Of a stretch of 64,000 bases of DNA, positions 26,791 through 35,249 are shown in pieces. Source of the DNA: Nostoc sp. UHCC 0702 (GTDB lineage Bacteria; Cyanobacteriota; Cyanobacteriia; Cyanobacteriales; Nostocaceae); the NCBI GenBank assembly GCA_017164015.1, contig CP071065.1, positions 4,565,918 through 4,629,917 on the forward strand, written 5' to 3'. A program made the position numbers and the translations under genes. Position 1 is the first letter of the stretch, and each line of letters begins with the position of its first letter. The notes under the pieces were generated by a model. It had not been told where the DNA came from and did not search any database. It saw only the letters and a program-made list of their open reading frames with translations.

Positions 26791-28701
26791 TTACGAAATT
26801 GTGCCGATTTCTTTCAAATAAACCCGTGTAAATGGTTCATCTTCTCCCAAGGTGTAGTCTTCAATTAACCCCTTGCGACGGATGGAAATGTCGTTTTCTT
26901 TCCTAATCACCAATGTGGAACCATCAAGCACATCCCGTACCAGCGTCATCTCTATTTCGGTGGGGTTATCCAAAACTACCATATTACTCCCCTGATAAAA
27001 CATACCTTCTGTCTCCAGAATGTCATCATGGTACTCAGTAATCAGTAAATCCAATTTGGGATTACGTAGCAAAGTTTGAACGTTAGTGTTGTATTCAGGG
27101 CGTAATACTTTTTTTGACCGATTCACAAAAATTGCGTCACGACAAATTGCACCTACTGTCCATTCGGGATGCTGTAAGAGAATATGGTCAATAGTTTCTT
27201 GCAATTCTTGAACTGAAATTTTATTAAAGGTAATGATCGGTATCCTAGCATCTGCACTAGACTGAAAAAACGTTTCTAGGATATGCGTAGGTACATCAAC
27301 GCTTTCACCAACAGAAGGGTTAAGATGCATCAAAATTCCTGGTGCAGCATTGATTTCTAAAATGGCAAAGTTGCTAGATTTCCAAGATTCTGATAAATCT
27401 TCGGCTATGACATCAATGCCAAGACAAGTCAGTTGGAAATGCTGGGCAACGTCTTGTGCCAAGATAATATTGTCATCGTGAACTGTGTGGGTGGCATTGA
27501 TGCTCATACCCCCAGCTGAAAGATTGGCAACTTTACGTAAATAAACAGTACGCCCTTTCTCAATCACGCTGTCCAATGACAAACGCTGTTCATCTAAATA
27601 CAGTTCCATCGCTTCATCAACCTGAATCTTACTCATGGGCGAGGTTGGTGAGTCTAAACGTTCAGGTTTTCGGTTCTCTTTACGAATTAATTCTCCAATT
27701 GTTAAGTAGCCATCACCAACAATTGATGCAGGACGACGTTCTGTGGCGGCGACGAATCTGCCATTAACACACAACAAGCGAAAATCTTTTCCTTTGATAC
27801 TTTTCTCAACAATTATCCGCGTTGGCTGGTCTTCAGGAATCGCTGCAAATGCCCTACTATAAGCAGATTCTAGTTCTTTGGAGTCTTGCACGTCAGCGGT
27901 GACACCAATTCCTTTATGACCTACCACAGGCTTAACCGCCACCGGATAGCCAATTTCTCTGGCTACCGCTAAGGCTTCATTTTCGGAAACGACGATTTCA
28001 CCCTTTGGTACTGGGAAACCCAAGGTGTTGAGAAATGCTTTGCAGTCATCCTTACGAGTTGTGAAATCCGAATCTAAATGGCTATCACAATTAAATGTTG
28101 TTGCTACACCGCGAATCTGTTTTCTTCCCAGTCCATATTGCATTAATCCTTCTTCCCACAAATAAAACGAGGGAATACCTTTTTGGTAGGCTGTTCGCAA
28201 TAGAGCGTATACTGTAGGGCCACCATACACAGATTGGCGGAATCTGTTTTGCAACTTCACCAGTTCTTCATCAAAGAAGAAGTCTTGGTCTTGAGTAATG
28301 GCTTCAAACCAATCCCAAACAAAGTAAAGCACCTCTCTGGTGGTGCGTTCATGTAGTGATTGGATGCCAATCCGTGCATATCTCGTATCTAATTTTAGAC
28401 TAAAACGATTGAGGTGCAAACCCATGTCCAGCTTTCCCACTTCTCTTAAAACTTGAGCAAACAGATGGGCATAGGATTCATAGGTTTGTTCACTGAGGTG
28501 GGGATAGCGATCGCTAATAATTGAAAGATAATCCTCAATCGGCAGAGGCTCTCTATACTCAATTACAGCAAAATCAAATACTAGCGCCCCGGTTTCTAAA
28601 TACGGGTTAGGGCCAACGTAATGCTTGAAGTTGAAAATATCGAATACATCGCTTCTTCTAGCATTTATACGGGCTAAACTAGCGCTTCTTTCTTGAACCA
28701 T
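26791..28701 (-). CDS. cphA2: Short cyanophycin synthetase, CphA2 type
   Basis: 636 residues against about 870-900 for CphA1. The N-terminal domain (about 1-210) is followed by a complete ATP-grasp domain (about 215-470: AVKPVVGHKGIGV, EKSIKGKDFRLL, ILEINAAPG as Mg ligands near 449-451, NPSVGESVDVPTHI). The Mur-ligase-like C-terminal domain is cut down: where CphA1 has the P-loop GTNGKTTT, this protein reads TFNKISVQEL (about 491-500), so the second ATP site is absent. Proteins of this layout (CphA2) are reported to polymerise beta-aspartyl-arginine dipeptide back into cyanophycin. The cyanophycinase gene lies divergently 850 bases away, which fits a salvage role. Confidence 0.88.
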   Translation of the reverse strand: MVQERSASLARINARRSDVFDIFNFKHYVGPNPYLETGALVFDFAVIEYREPLPIEDYLSIISDRYPHLSEQTYESYAHLFAQVLREVGKLDMGLHLNRFSLKLDTRYARIGIQSLHERTTREVLYFVWDWFEAITQDQDFFFDEELVKLQNRFRQSVYGGPTVYALLRTAYQKGIPSFYLWEEGLMQYGLGRKQIRGVATTFNCDSHLDSDFTTRKDDCKAFLNTLGFPVPKGEIVVSENEALAVAREIGYPVAVKPVVGHKGIGVTADVQDSKELESAYSRAFAAIPEDQPTRIIVEKSIKGKDFRLLCVNGRFVAATERRPASIVGDGYLTIGELIRKENRKPERLDSPTSPMSKIQVDEAMELYLDEQRLSLDSVIEKGRTVYLRKVANLSAGGMSINATHTVHDDNIILAQDVAQHFQLTCLGIDVIAEDLSESWKSSNFAILEINAAPGILMHLNPSVGESVDVPTHILETFFQSSADARIPIITFNKISVQELQETIDHILLQHPEWTVGAICRDAIFVNRSKKVLRPEYNTNVQTLLRNPKLDLLITEYHDDILETEGMFYQGSNMVVLDNPTEIEMTLVRDVLDGSTLVIRKENDISIRRKGLIEDYTLGEDEPFTRVYLKEIGTIS

Positions 28702-29017
28702 TGATGATAAACCTTCTGCTAAACACCCCGAAATTATGACTCTAAGTTCTGATTACTTAGACTTCTAGATTGTAGATTAGCTCACATCATTTTAAAGGGA
28801 CGGATTGGTTTGACATAAATATGGTTGACCCCAGCTTAAACCTACATTGTAGGCATTTTCAACTATCTCAAGGCATAATTTATCCTCATTAGTCAGTAGT
28901 AAATCTAGTTTTCTATCTACATAGATATGGGCTATAAAATATATAACCTTTGAAGGGTGTAATTTAATTTTTAAAATTATATATTTTAACGATAGAGATT
29001 TGAGGAAACAGCAAAGA
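28702..29017. other. Divergent promoter region between cphA2 and a small gene
   Basis: 316 bases, A+T-rich. I looked for the NtcA consensus GTA-N8-TAC and found no clear match. No repeat or gene seen. Confidence 0.45.
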
Positions 29018-29221
29018 ATGAATAGCACACAAGCTGCTCTCAGAGATCAAGTTAGACAGCTTGCTGAAGAAGCTTTTCGCTGCAAGCTGATTTCTGGCCA
29101 TGGTGATGGCCCAGACATCAAAGAGTATCAGATTGTATACCAAGGGAAACCTAGGCATATTCCACTTGACCAAGCACGTCTTTTTCTAAACAACTTGCTT
29201 TACAGGAGTGGGAATTTTTAG
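29018..29221 (+). CDS. Small conserved-looking protein, unknown function
   Basis: 67 residues from ATG 29018, chosen because GAGGAAA lies at 29003-29009; the frame also opens 18 bases earlier. The protein is soluble and charged: an N-terminal helix (ALRDQVRQLAEEAFRCKL), then EYQIVYQGKPRHIPLDQA, which could be a short beta hairpin. I do not recognise a named family. It lies between the divergent cphA2 gene and the co-oriented cyanophycinase gene. A hairpin at 29383-29409 follows. Confidence 0.65.
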   Translation: MNSTQAALRDQVRQLAEEAFRCKLISGHGDGPDIKEYQIVYQGKPRHIPLDQARLFLNNLLYRSGNF

Positions 29222-29553
29222 AAATTGCCCATCAAAGTGAGAATTTTTCCAGATGCAACTACACACAGCTAAAATTCGAGCTAGGTTGAAGTAATTTAGG
29301 TAAACCTTTTACCTCTCAAGTGCTTCCAGTACTTGAAAAAACATAACAAAACCCAATTAACACTCTACCCTGAAATAAATTAAGCCTCTAGAATCTATTT
29401 CTAGAGGCTGTTGTAGATTATCAGTCAACAAATAAATATATTACTTTTTAACCGGAATTTATCTGGTGTTCTCTACCAAAAGGACGATTTTATAGCTGGA
29501 ATTGTCATGCTTTATTGATATAACAAAGAATTAATTCTTATTCAGGAGGCATC
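29222..29553. other. Intergenic stretch with a terminator-like hairpin
   Basis: A perfect 11-bp stem AGCCTCTAGAA (29383-29393) / TTCTAGAGGCT (29399-29409) with a 5-base loop probably ends the small gene's transcript. The rest is A+T-rich and holds the cyanophycinase promoter; its start is preceded by a strong CAGGAGG site. Confidence 0.55.
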
Positions 29554-30408
29554 ATGGCAGAAGGTCAAACTAAAAGACAATTGGTAATTATTGGGGGAGC
29601 TGAAGATAAAGACGGGGATTCTCAAATTCTGCGGGAGTTTGTTCGCCGTGCTGGAGGTACGAAAGCCAATATTGTGATTTTGACAGCGGCGACAGAATTA
29701 CCAAGAGAAGTAGGAGAGAATTATATTAGAGTATTTGAGCGCTTAGGAGCCGAAAACGTTCGCATAATTGATACAGAAAGCCGTGAAGATGCATCTTCAT
29801 CCACAGCTTTAGAAGCGATCGCTAAAGCTACAGGCGTTTTCTTCACCGGAGGCGATCAAGCCCGTATCACCAGCATCCTCAAAGACACAGAGATTGACAC
29901 AGCTATTCACCAACGTTTTGCTGAAGGTGCAGTGATTGCAGGTACCAGTGCCGGAGCTGCTGTGATGCCAGATAAAATGATTGTAGAAGGCGATTCTGAA
30001 ACCAATCCCCGAATTGAAATTGTCGAAATGGGGCCTGGAATGGGCTTTTTACCTGGGGTAGTAATTGATCAGCATTTTTCCCAACGTGGTCGCCTGGGAC
30101 GCTTAATTTCTGCCTTGATCCTCGAACCTGTGGTATTAGGATTTGGCATTGATGAAAATACTGCTATGGTAGTTACCGATGACCAAATTGAAATCATTGG
30201 TCAAGGCTGTGTCACAGTTGTGGATGAATCAGAAGCTAACTATAACAATAGTCGAGAAATATTGAAAGATGAGCCGCTGGCCATTTTCGGAGCAAAACTG
30301 CACATTTTGCCACATGGCTATAGATTTAATCTCAAAACCCGCCAACCTATTCTCACAGATGGTTCTGTAGTCGAGGAATCTGTACCAGTTGCTTCCGCAA
30401 TCAACTAA
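29554..30408 (+). CDS. cphB: Cyanophycinase (serine-type exopeptidase)
   Basis: 284 residues, full length. The peptidase S51-like fold is visible: VIIGGAEDK near 11-19, FFTGGDQARI near 96-105, the nucleophile Ser132 in AGTSAGAAVM, and DQHFSQRGRLGRL (172-184), which binds the polymer side chain. It cuts cyanophycin into beta-aspartyl-arginine dipeptides in the cytoplasm. The ribosome site is CAGGAGG, 6 bases before ATG. It pairs functionally with the cphA2 gene upstream, which is divergent. No dipeptide hydrolase (isoaspartyl dipeptidase) gene is in the window. Confidence 0.95.
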   Translation: MAEGQTKRQLVIIGGAEDKDGDSQILREFVRRAGGTKANIVILTAATELPREVGENYIRVFERLGAENVRIIDTESREDASSSTALEAIAKATGVFFTGGDQARITSILKDTEIDTAIHQRFAEGAVIAGTSAGAAVMPDKMIVEGDSETNPRIEIVEMGPGMGFLPGVVIDQHFSQRGRLGRLISALILEPVVLGFGIDENTAMVVTDDQIEIIGQGCVTVVDESEANYNNSREILKDEPLAIFGAKLHILPHGYRFNLKTRQPILTDGSVVEESVPVASAIN

Positions 30409-31109
30409 TACTAAATGGGAATTGGTAATTAAGAAAGTCAGATATTATCTGAATTTCTAGGAAAAGAATTGCTATAACTTTTAGCAAACACATTTAACTT
30501 GAGTAGTAAATCAATATTTTTCAATAGTGATATTTATCTTTTAAATATCACCCAACTACCAAAAATTAAAGTAATCTAGTCCCCCTCCTCCAGAAAGAAA
30601 GGGGGATTATTTATTATTACTTGAGCCAGAAGTTTTTCCTACGCTAATCTGAAACAATAACTCTATTGATACCAATGCACTTAATAATTATACTTTCTTC
30701 CTGGGCACGCCTAGGGACTTCCAACAAATAAATTATCCAATCTTGTGGGGTGGGCGTCTCGCCCGCCCATAGCCAAGGGCGGACAAGATGTCCACCCCAC
30801 AAGAAGTAATTGAGTATTTTTTTATTTGTCAGTCTCTTATTGCGTGGCTGTTGGTGAAGCTAGGGAACCCTTGCAATGCAGTGTCTTCCCAGCACACTGG
30901 CTCATTGTTGGCGGTTAGTTTAATAAATATTCAGTGTAATACCATTTCCATATGAAGATGCACAGAAAGAACCCCACCGCCTGCGGCACCTCCCCTTACT
31001 AAGGGGAGGTTGGGAGGGGTTAAAATAATGTGCAGCTTCACAGAGAATTGGTGCAACTTCATAGAGAATCGGTATCACTACAAAAATATTAATCACGTAA
31101 AGGTAGAAA
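30409..31109. other. Intergenic stretch with hairpin repeats
   Basis: A stem TCCCCCT...AGGGGGA (about 30581-30607) followed by TTATTT may terminate cphB. At 30742-30802 is a long palindrome with CTTGTGGGG/CCCCACAAG ends, a family also present near 3826, 45470 and 59200. Near 30970-31020 is a C-rich/G-rich palindrome (CCTCCCCTTACTAAGGGGAGG). No gene seen. Confidence 0.55.
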
Positions 31110-32780
31110 ATGGCTGTCTCAATTGAATTTAAATTATTTGCTCCTCGAAATCAAAAATCTAGTTTAATTGGGTCTTTTTCCGATTGGCAACCAATTCCAA
31201 TGCAAAAAGGTGAAGACGGTTATTTTCGGACTGAAGTCAAATTAGAAGACGGTGTTTATCAATATAAATTTCGTATTCAAACCAAAAGCCCGAATTTTGC
31301 ACCTAATGAATGGATAGATGTAATTGACCCTTATGCAACAGATGTGAATGAAAAGGGAAAACACGGTATAGTCAGAATTAAAGATGGTGAAAGAATTATT
31401 GATACTTATGTTTGGCAACATGACGACAAACCTTTACCGAATAATCATGAATTAGTCATATATGAATTGCACGTTGCAGATTTTACTGCTAATGCAGAAG
31501 TTCCAGACAAAAAATGTACATATATAGGGGTAATTGAAAAGTTAGATTATCTTTGTGAATTAGGGATTAATGCAATTGAATTAATGCCAGTCAATGAGTA
31601 TCCTGGCAATTATAATTGGGGCTATAAAGTGCGGCATTTCTTTGCCACAGAATCTAGTTATGGTTCCACAGAAGATTTAAAACGCTTGATTGACGAGTGT
31701 CATAGTAGAGGCATTCGGGTTTTGATGGATGGAATTTACAACCATACAGATGAAGAATGTCCATTAATGCTGATTGACCGGAATTATTGGTACTACGAAC
31801 ACATGCATTATCCTGAAGACCCAGGTAACTACTGGGGGCCAGAGTTTAACTATAACAATTACGATGAAAAGTTAGATGTTAAGCCTGCATGGAAATATGT
31901 TGGCGACGTGGTGAAGTTTTGGATTCAAGAATATCACATTGACGGAATTCGCTTTGATGCTGTGCGTCAATTGGCTAACTTTGAATTTCTAGACTGGCTC
32001 GCTAAACAAGCACAAAAACATGCTGGAAATAAACCCTTTTACACCATTGCCGAACATATTCCTGATACAAACACTGTAGTTAAACCAGAAGGCCCATTAG
32101 ATGGTTGTTGGCATGAAAGTTTTCGCTACTTTGTAATTCCCCATATTACCGGGGAGCAATTTGAATTAGCAAGACTAAAGGAAATTTTAGACCCTAGAAA
32201 ACAAGGTTATGCCACTGCTATCAATACAATCAATTATTTAGCAACTCACGATCGCCAGCATGTATTGCGAGAATTAGGCGATCGCGGTATTTTTGACAAA
32301 GATGCATTCACTCGAGCTCAACTTGCAGCCGTCCTTCTGATGACAGCGATGGGTATCCCGATGCTATGGATGGGGGAAGAGTTTGGTGAATCTCAAGCCA
32401 AAAGTGAAAACGTCACCCAGCCAAAGCCAATTTCTTGGTCTTTGTTAGCAAACGCCGAGAATCATGATTTATTTGAGTATTATCAAAAACTCATTGCCTT
32501 ACGGCGGCAAACTCCAGCCCTACAAAGTGGCAATATAGAGTTTATCCATGAAAATGCAGACGCTAAAGTCCTAGCATTCCATCGGTGTTATGAGTGGGGT
32601 TCTAGTGTCGTCGTTGTAGCAAATTTCTCTGACCAAAATTTAAATCAATATCAGATTCCTGACTTTCCCAAAGCCGAACATTGGCGAGATTGGTTCACCA
32701 ACAGTGAAGTAGAAGTAGGAGAAGATGGTATAATCACTGACTTACCAGCCCATACAGCCAAAATATTTGTTTCTCAGTAG
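31110..32780 (+). CDS. GH13 alpha-amylase-family protein with N-terminal CBM48, second paralogue
   Basis: 556 residues, collinear along its whole length with the protein at 21096-22754 (SIEFKLFAPRNQKSSLIGSF, KDGERIIDTYVWQHDDKPLP). The CBM48-like domain is about 1-90 and the barrel follows. The catalytic set is kept: Asp283 (DGIRFDAVR), Glu315 (IAEHIPD) and Asp381 (THDRQ; the paralogue has NHDHD). Small differences around the third acid and in the barrel loops suggest a shifted substrate preference, but this is inference. The two genes face each other's direction with the cyanophycin genes between them. There is no signal peptide. Confidence 0.88.
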   Translation: MAVSIEFKLFAPRNQKSSLIGSFSDWQPIPMQKGEDGYFRTEVKLEDGVYQYKFRIQTKSPNFAPNEWIDVIDPYATDVNEKGKHGIVRIKDGERIIDTYVWQHDDKPLPNNHELVIYELHVADFTANAEVPDKKCTYIGVIEKLDYLCELGINAIELMPVNEYPGNYNWGYKVRHFFATESSYGSTEDLKRLIDECHSRGIRVLMDGIYNHTDEECPLMLIDRNYWYYEHMHYPEDPGNYWGPEFNYNNYDEKLDVKPAWKYVGDVVKFWIQEYHIDGIRFDAVRQLANFEFLDWLAKQAQKHAGNKPFYTIAEHIPDTNTVVKPEGPLDGCWHESFRYFVIPHITGEQFELARLKEILDPRKQGYATAINTINYLATHDRQHVLRELGDRGIFDKDAFTRAQLAAVLLMTAMGIPMLWMGEEFGESQAKSENVTQPKPISWSLLANAENHDLFEYYQKLIALRRQTPALQSGNIEFIHENADAKVLAFHRCYEWGSSVVVVANFSDQNLNQYQIPDFPKAEHWRDWFTNSEVEVGEDGIITDLPAHTAKIFVSQ

Positions 32781-32867
32781 AAAGTTTACTGTTCAGCGAA
32801 ATTGCATAATCATTCGTGGAGTAGTTGACGGATGATTGATAACCGATGACTGTCATCATCTATTCAA

Positions 32868-32972
32868 TCCCCAGTCCCCAGTCCCCAGTCCCCAATCCCC
32901 AGTCCCCAGTCCCCAGTCCCCAGTCCCCAGCCCCCAATCCCCAGTCCCCAGCCCCCAGCCCCCAGTCCCCAA
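32868..32972. repeat. Heptamer tandem repeat (ccccagt)
   Basis: About fifteen units of CCCCAGT with variants CCCCAAT and CCCCAGC, a typical cyanobacterial short tandem repeat, 88 bases before rpsO. It could affect rpsO expression, but no promoter element inside it is visible. Confidence 0.85.
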
Positions 32973-33059
32973 TCACATTAATCCCACATACACCTTGATG
33001 GCTGTGATATTATGAGAGACTGCTGCATACATTTAGAATAAGTACAAATTGTATTAATC

Positions 33060-33329
33060 ATGGCTCTCACGCAACAGCGCAAACAAGAAATCATTTCCAA
33101 CTACCAGGTTCATGAAACTGATACTGGTTCTGCCGATGTCCAAATCGCCATGCTAACTGAGCGGATTAACCGCCTTAGCTTACATCTCCAAGCCAATAAA
33201 AAAGACCATTCTTCTCGGCGGGGATTGTTAAAGCTGATTGGTCAGCGTAAACGTCTTCTAGCTTACATCCAGCAGGATAGCCGGGAGAAATATCAAGCCT
33301 TGATTGCTCGTCTCGGTATTCGTGGATAG
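33060..33329 (+). CDS. rpsO: 30S ribosomal protein S15
   Basis: 89 residues, standard length. Family signatures are clear: YQVHETDTGSADVQIAMLTE, INRLSLHLQANKKDHSSRRGLL and LIGQRKRLLAYIQ. It binds the central domain of 16S rRNA and nucleates small-subunit assembly. The pam68 gene follows after 12 bases on the same strand, so the two are probably cotranscribed. In several bacteria S15 represses its own mRNA; no such leader can be read with confidence here. Confidence 0.97.
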   Translation: MALTQQRKQEIISNYQVHETDTGSADVQIAMLTERINRLSLHLQANKKDHSSRRGLLKLIGQRKRLLAYIQQDSREKYQALIARLGIRG

Positions 33330-33341
33330 GAACCATCGCTT

Positions 33342-33848
33342 ATGTCTGCTGAAGAATCTGAGCATCAAAGCGAAACTTCTACTTCCGAGACTCGCTTGCC
33401 TTTTGAACCCAAAAAAAAGCGCCTTAAACCTGTCAAAGCTACTAGTCAGCCACCAGCAAAGGTAAAAGAAAAGGCAAAAAAGCCTGAAAAACAGGCAATC
33501 AAGCAGCCACCCTTCAGCAAAGAAGAGATGGCAATTCCCCAAGTTGTCAGCCAGCGAATGATTCGGCGCGTGGCTGCATTCTGTGGTTTACCGACATCTT
33601 TGGGTATTATCACCTTAGTAGTTAGTTATCTGCTTGCCATCTACTCGAACATCAAACTGCCTCCCATCGCTGTGTTACTAGTAAATATGGGATTCTTTGG
33701 TTTAGGAGTGTTGGGAATAACCTATGGTGTTCTCTCTGCCTCTTGGGATGAAGAAAGAGCCGGAAGCCTACTAGGCTTGGGTGAATTCGGTACCAATTGG
33801 GGACGAATGGTAGCAGTTTGGCGCGAAACTCGTCAGAACAAGACATGA
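33342..33848 (+). CDS. PAM68-family photosystem assembly protein
   Basis: 168 residues. A long basic, disordered N-terminal part (1-65; many Lys-Pro) is followed by VVSQRMIRRVAAFCGLPTSLG and two membrane helices (about 76-97 and 105-128), then WDEERAGSLLGLGEFGTNW, the family signature. PAM68 proteins (DUF3464) act in early photosystem II assembly in thylakoids of plants and cyanobacteria. The gene follows rpsO by 12 bases, linking translation and photosystem biogenesis in one transcript. A 14-bp hairpin lies downstream. Confidence 0.9.
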   Translation: MSAEESEHQSETSTSETRLPFEPKKKRLKPVKATSQPPAKVKEKAKKPEKQAIKQPPFSKEEMAIPQVVSQRMIRRVAAFCGLPTSLGIITLVVSYLLAIYSNIKLPPIAVLLVNMGFFGLGVLGITYGVLSASWDEERAGSLLGLGEFGTNWGRMVAVWRETRQNKT

Positions 33849-33895
33849 CGTTCAGCGCTCAGATATTCAGATAACTGCGATGTTTGGTAGATTTG

Positions 33896-33929
33896 GCAAT
33901 GTTGAAGTTATACAAAACTTCAACATTGC
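33896..33929 (+). terminator. Strong hairpin between pam68 and aroF
   Basis: A perfect 14-bp stem GCAATGTTGAAGTT (33896-33909) / AACTTCAACATTGC (33916-33929) with a 6-base loop. It lies 48 bases after the pam68 stop and ends 31 bases before the next ATG. The downstream sequence is A-rich rather than a pure T-run, so it may be a terminator or an element in the aroF leader. Confidence 0.6.
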
Positions 33930-33959
33930 ATAGTAAAAATTTATAATACTTCTATAACT

Positions 33960-35018
33960 ATGATCGTAGTCATGAAGAGCGGTTCCCCAGAAGCGGAAAT
34001 TAACCGCATTAGCGATGAGCTAACAGGCTGGGGTTTGACACCAGAAAAAATTATCGGTAAACATAAAATAGTAATTGGTCTAGTAGGGGAAACTGCTGAT
34101 TTAGACCCCCTACAAATTCAGGAAGTTAGCCCTTGGATTGAGCAAGTATTGCGGGTTGAACTGCCTTACAAACGGGCTAGCCGCCAGTATCGACATGGAG
34201 AAGCTTCTGAAGTAGTGGTTGAGACACCAGATGGCCCCGTTGTGTTTGGGGAACATCATCCCTTGGTGGTCGTTGCTGGCCCCTGTTCCGTAGAAAATGA
34301 AGAAATGATTGTGGAAACGGCGCGGCGTGTCAAGGCTGCGGGAGCAAGGTTTTTGCGTGGTGGCGCATACAAACCGAGAACTTCACCTTACGCCTTCCAA
34401 GGACACGGCGAGAGTGCTTTGGAATTATTGGCAAAGGCACGTCAAGTTACCGGAGTTGGCATTATTACAGAAGTGATGGATGCTGCTGACTTAGAGAAAA
34501 TCGTGGAAGTTGCTGATGTAGTTCAGGTAGGGGCAAGGAATATGCAAAACTTCTCCTTGCTGAAAAAAGTGGGCGCACAGCCGAAACCAGTTCTGTTAAA
34601 GCGGGGAATGGCAGCAACAATTGAAGATTGGTTAATGGCAGCTGAGTATATTTTGGCAGCAGGCAATCCCAATGTGATTTTATGTGAGCGAGGAATTCGC
34701 ACCTTTGACCGCCAGTACACCAGAAATACCCTGGATTTATCGGTAGTGCCAGTGTTGCGAAAATTGACTCACCTGCCAATTATGATTGATCCCAGCCACG
34801 GTACAGGTTGGTCTGAATTTGTGCCATCAATGGCAATGGCAGCGATCGCAGCTGGATGTGATTCGTTAATGATCGAGGTTCACCCCAACCCCATTAAAGC
34901 TTTATCAGATGGGCCTCAATCTTTGACACCAGACCGTTTCGACCACTTAATGCAAGAATTAGCAGTGATTGGTAAAGCAGTGGGACGTTGGCAACAGCCA
35001 GCAGTAGCGATCGCTTAG
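33960..35018 (+). CDS. aroF: DAHP synthase, class I-beta (AroF type)
   Basis: 352 residues. An N-terminal ferredoxin-like regulatory domain (about 1-70; MIVVMKSGSPEAEINRI) is followed by the barrel: VVAGPCSVENEEM with metal-ligand Cys109, GGAYKPRTSPYAFQG, VGARNMQNFSLLK, MIDPSHGTGW and LMIEVHPNP. This matches the Bacillus/Thermotoga-type DAHP synthases in which the N-terminal domain mediates feedback control. It catalyses the first shikimate-pathway step. It is unrelated in sequence class to the aroG-type enzyme at 19564-20616. A short-tandem-repeat array begins at the stop codon. Confidence 0.95.
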   Translation: MIVVMKSGSPEAEINRISDELTGWGLTPEKIIGKHKIVIGLVGETADLDPLQIQEVSPWIEQVLRVELPYKRASRQYRHGEASEVVVETPDGPVVFGEHHPLVVVAGPCSVENEEMIVETARRVKAAGARFLRGGAYKPRTSPYAFQGHGESALELLAKARQVTGVGIITEVMDAADLEKIVEVADVVQVGARNMQNFSLLKKVGAQPKPVLLKRGMAATIEDWLMAAEYILAAGNPNVILCERGIRTFDRQYTRNTLDLSVVPVLRKLTHLPIMIDPSHGTGWSEFVPSMAMAAIAAGCDSLMIEVHPNPIKALSDGPQSLTPDRFDHLMQELAVIGKAVGRWQQPAVAIA

Positions 35019-35020
35019 GT

Positions 35021-35243
35021 TGGGGACTGGGGACTGGGGACTGGGGACTGGGGAGATGGGGGGATGAGGGGGATGAGGGGGACAATAACCAATTACCAAT
35101 TACCAATTCCCAATTACCAATTCCCAATTCCCAATTCCCAATTCCCAATTACCAATTCCCAATTACCAATTCCCAATTCCCAATTACCAATTACCAATTC
35201 CCAATTCCCAATTCCCAATTCCCAATTCCCAATTCCCAATTCC
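35021..35243. repeat. Two short-tandem-repeat arrays (ggggact; caattcc/caattac)
   Basis: GGGGACT units (35021-35058) are followed, after a short GGATGAGG block, by about 22 units of CCCAATT / CCAATTA (35085-35243). They fill nearly the whole space between the aroF stop codon and the stop codon of the convergent tamB-like gene. No terminator other than these repeats is visible for either gene. Confidence 0.88.
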
Positions 35244-35249
35244 CTTTAA

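Noticed and set aside
28702..29017. NtcA nitrogen-control site near the cyanophycin genes
   Set aside because: I looked for GTA-N8-TAC with a suitable -10 and found no clear match; absence by eye is not proof.
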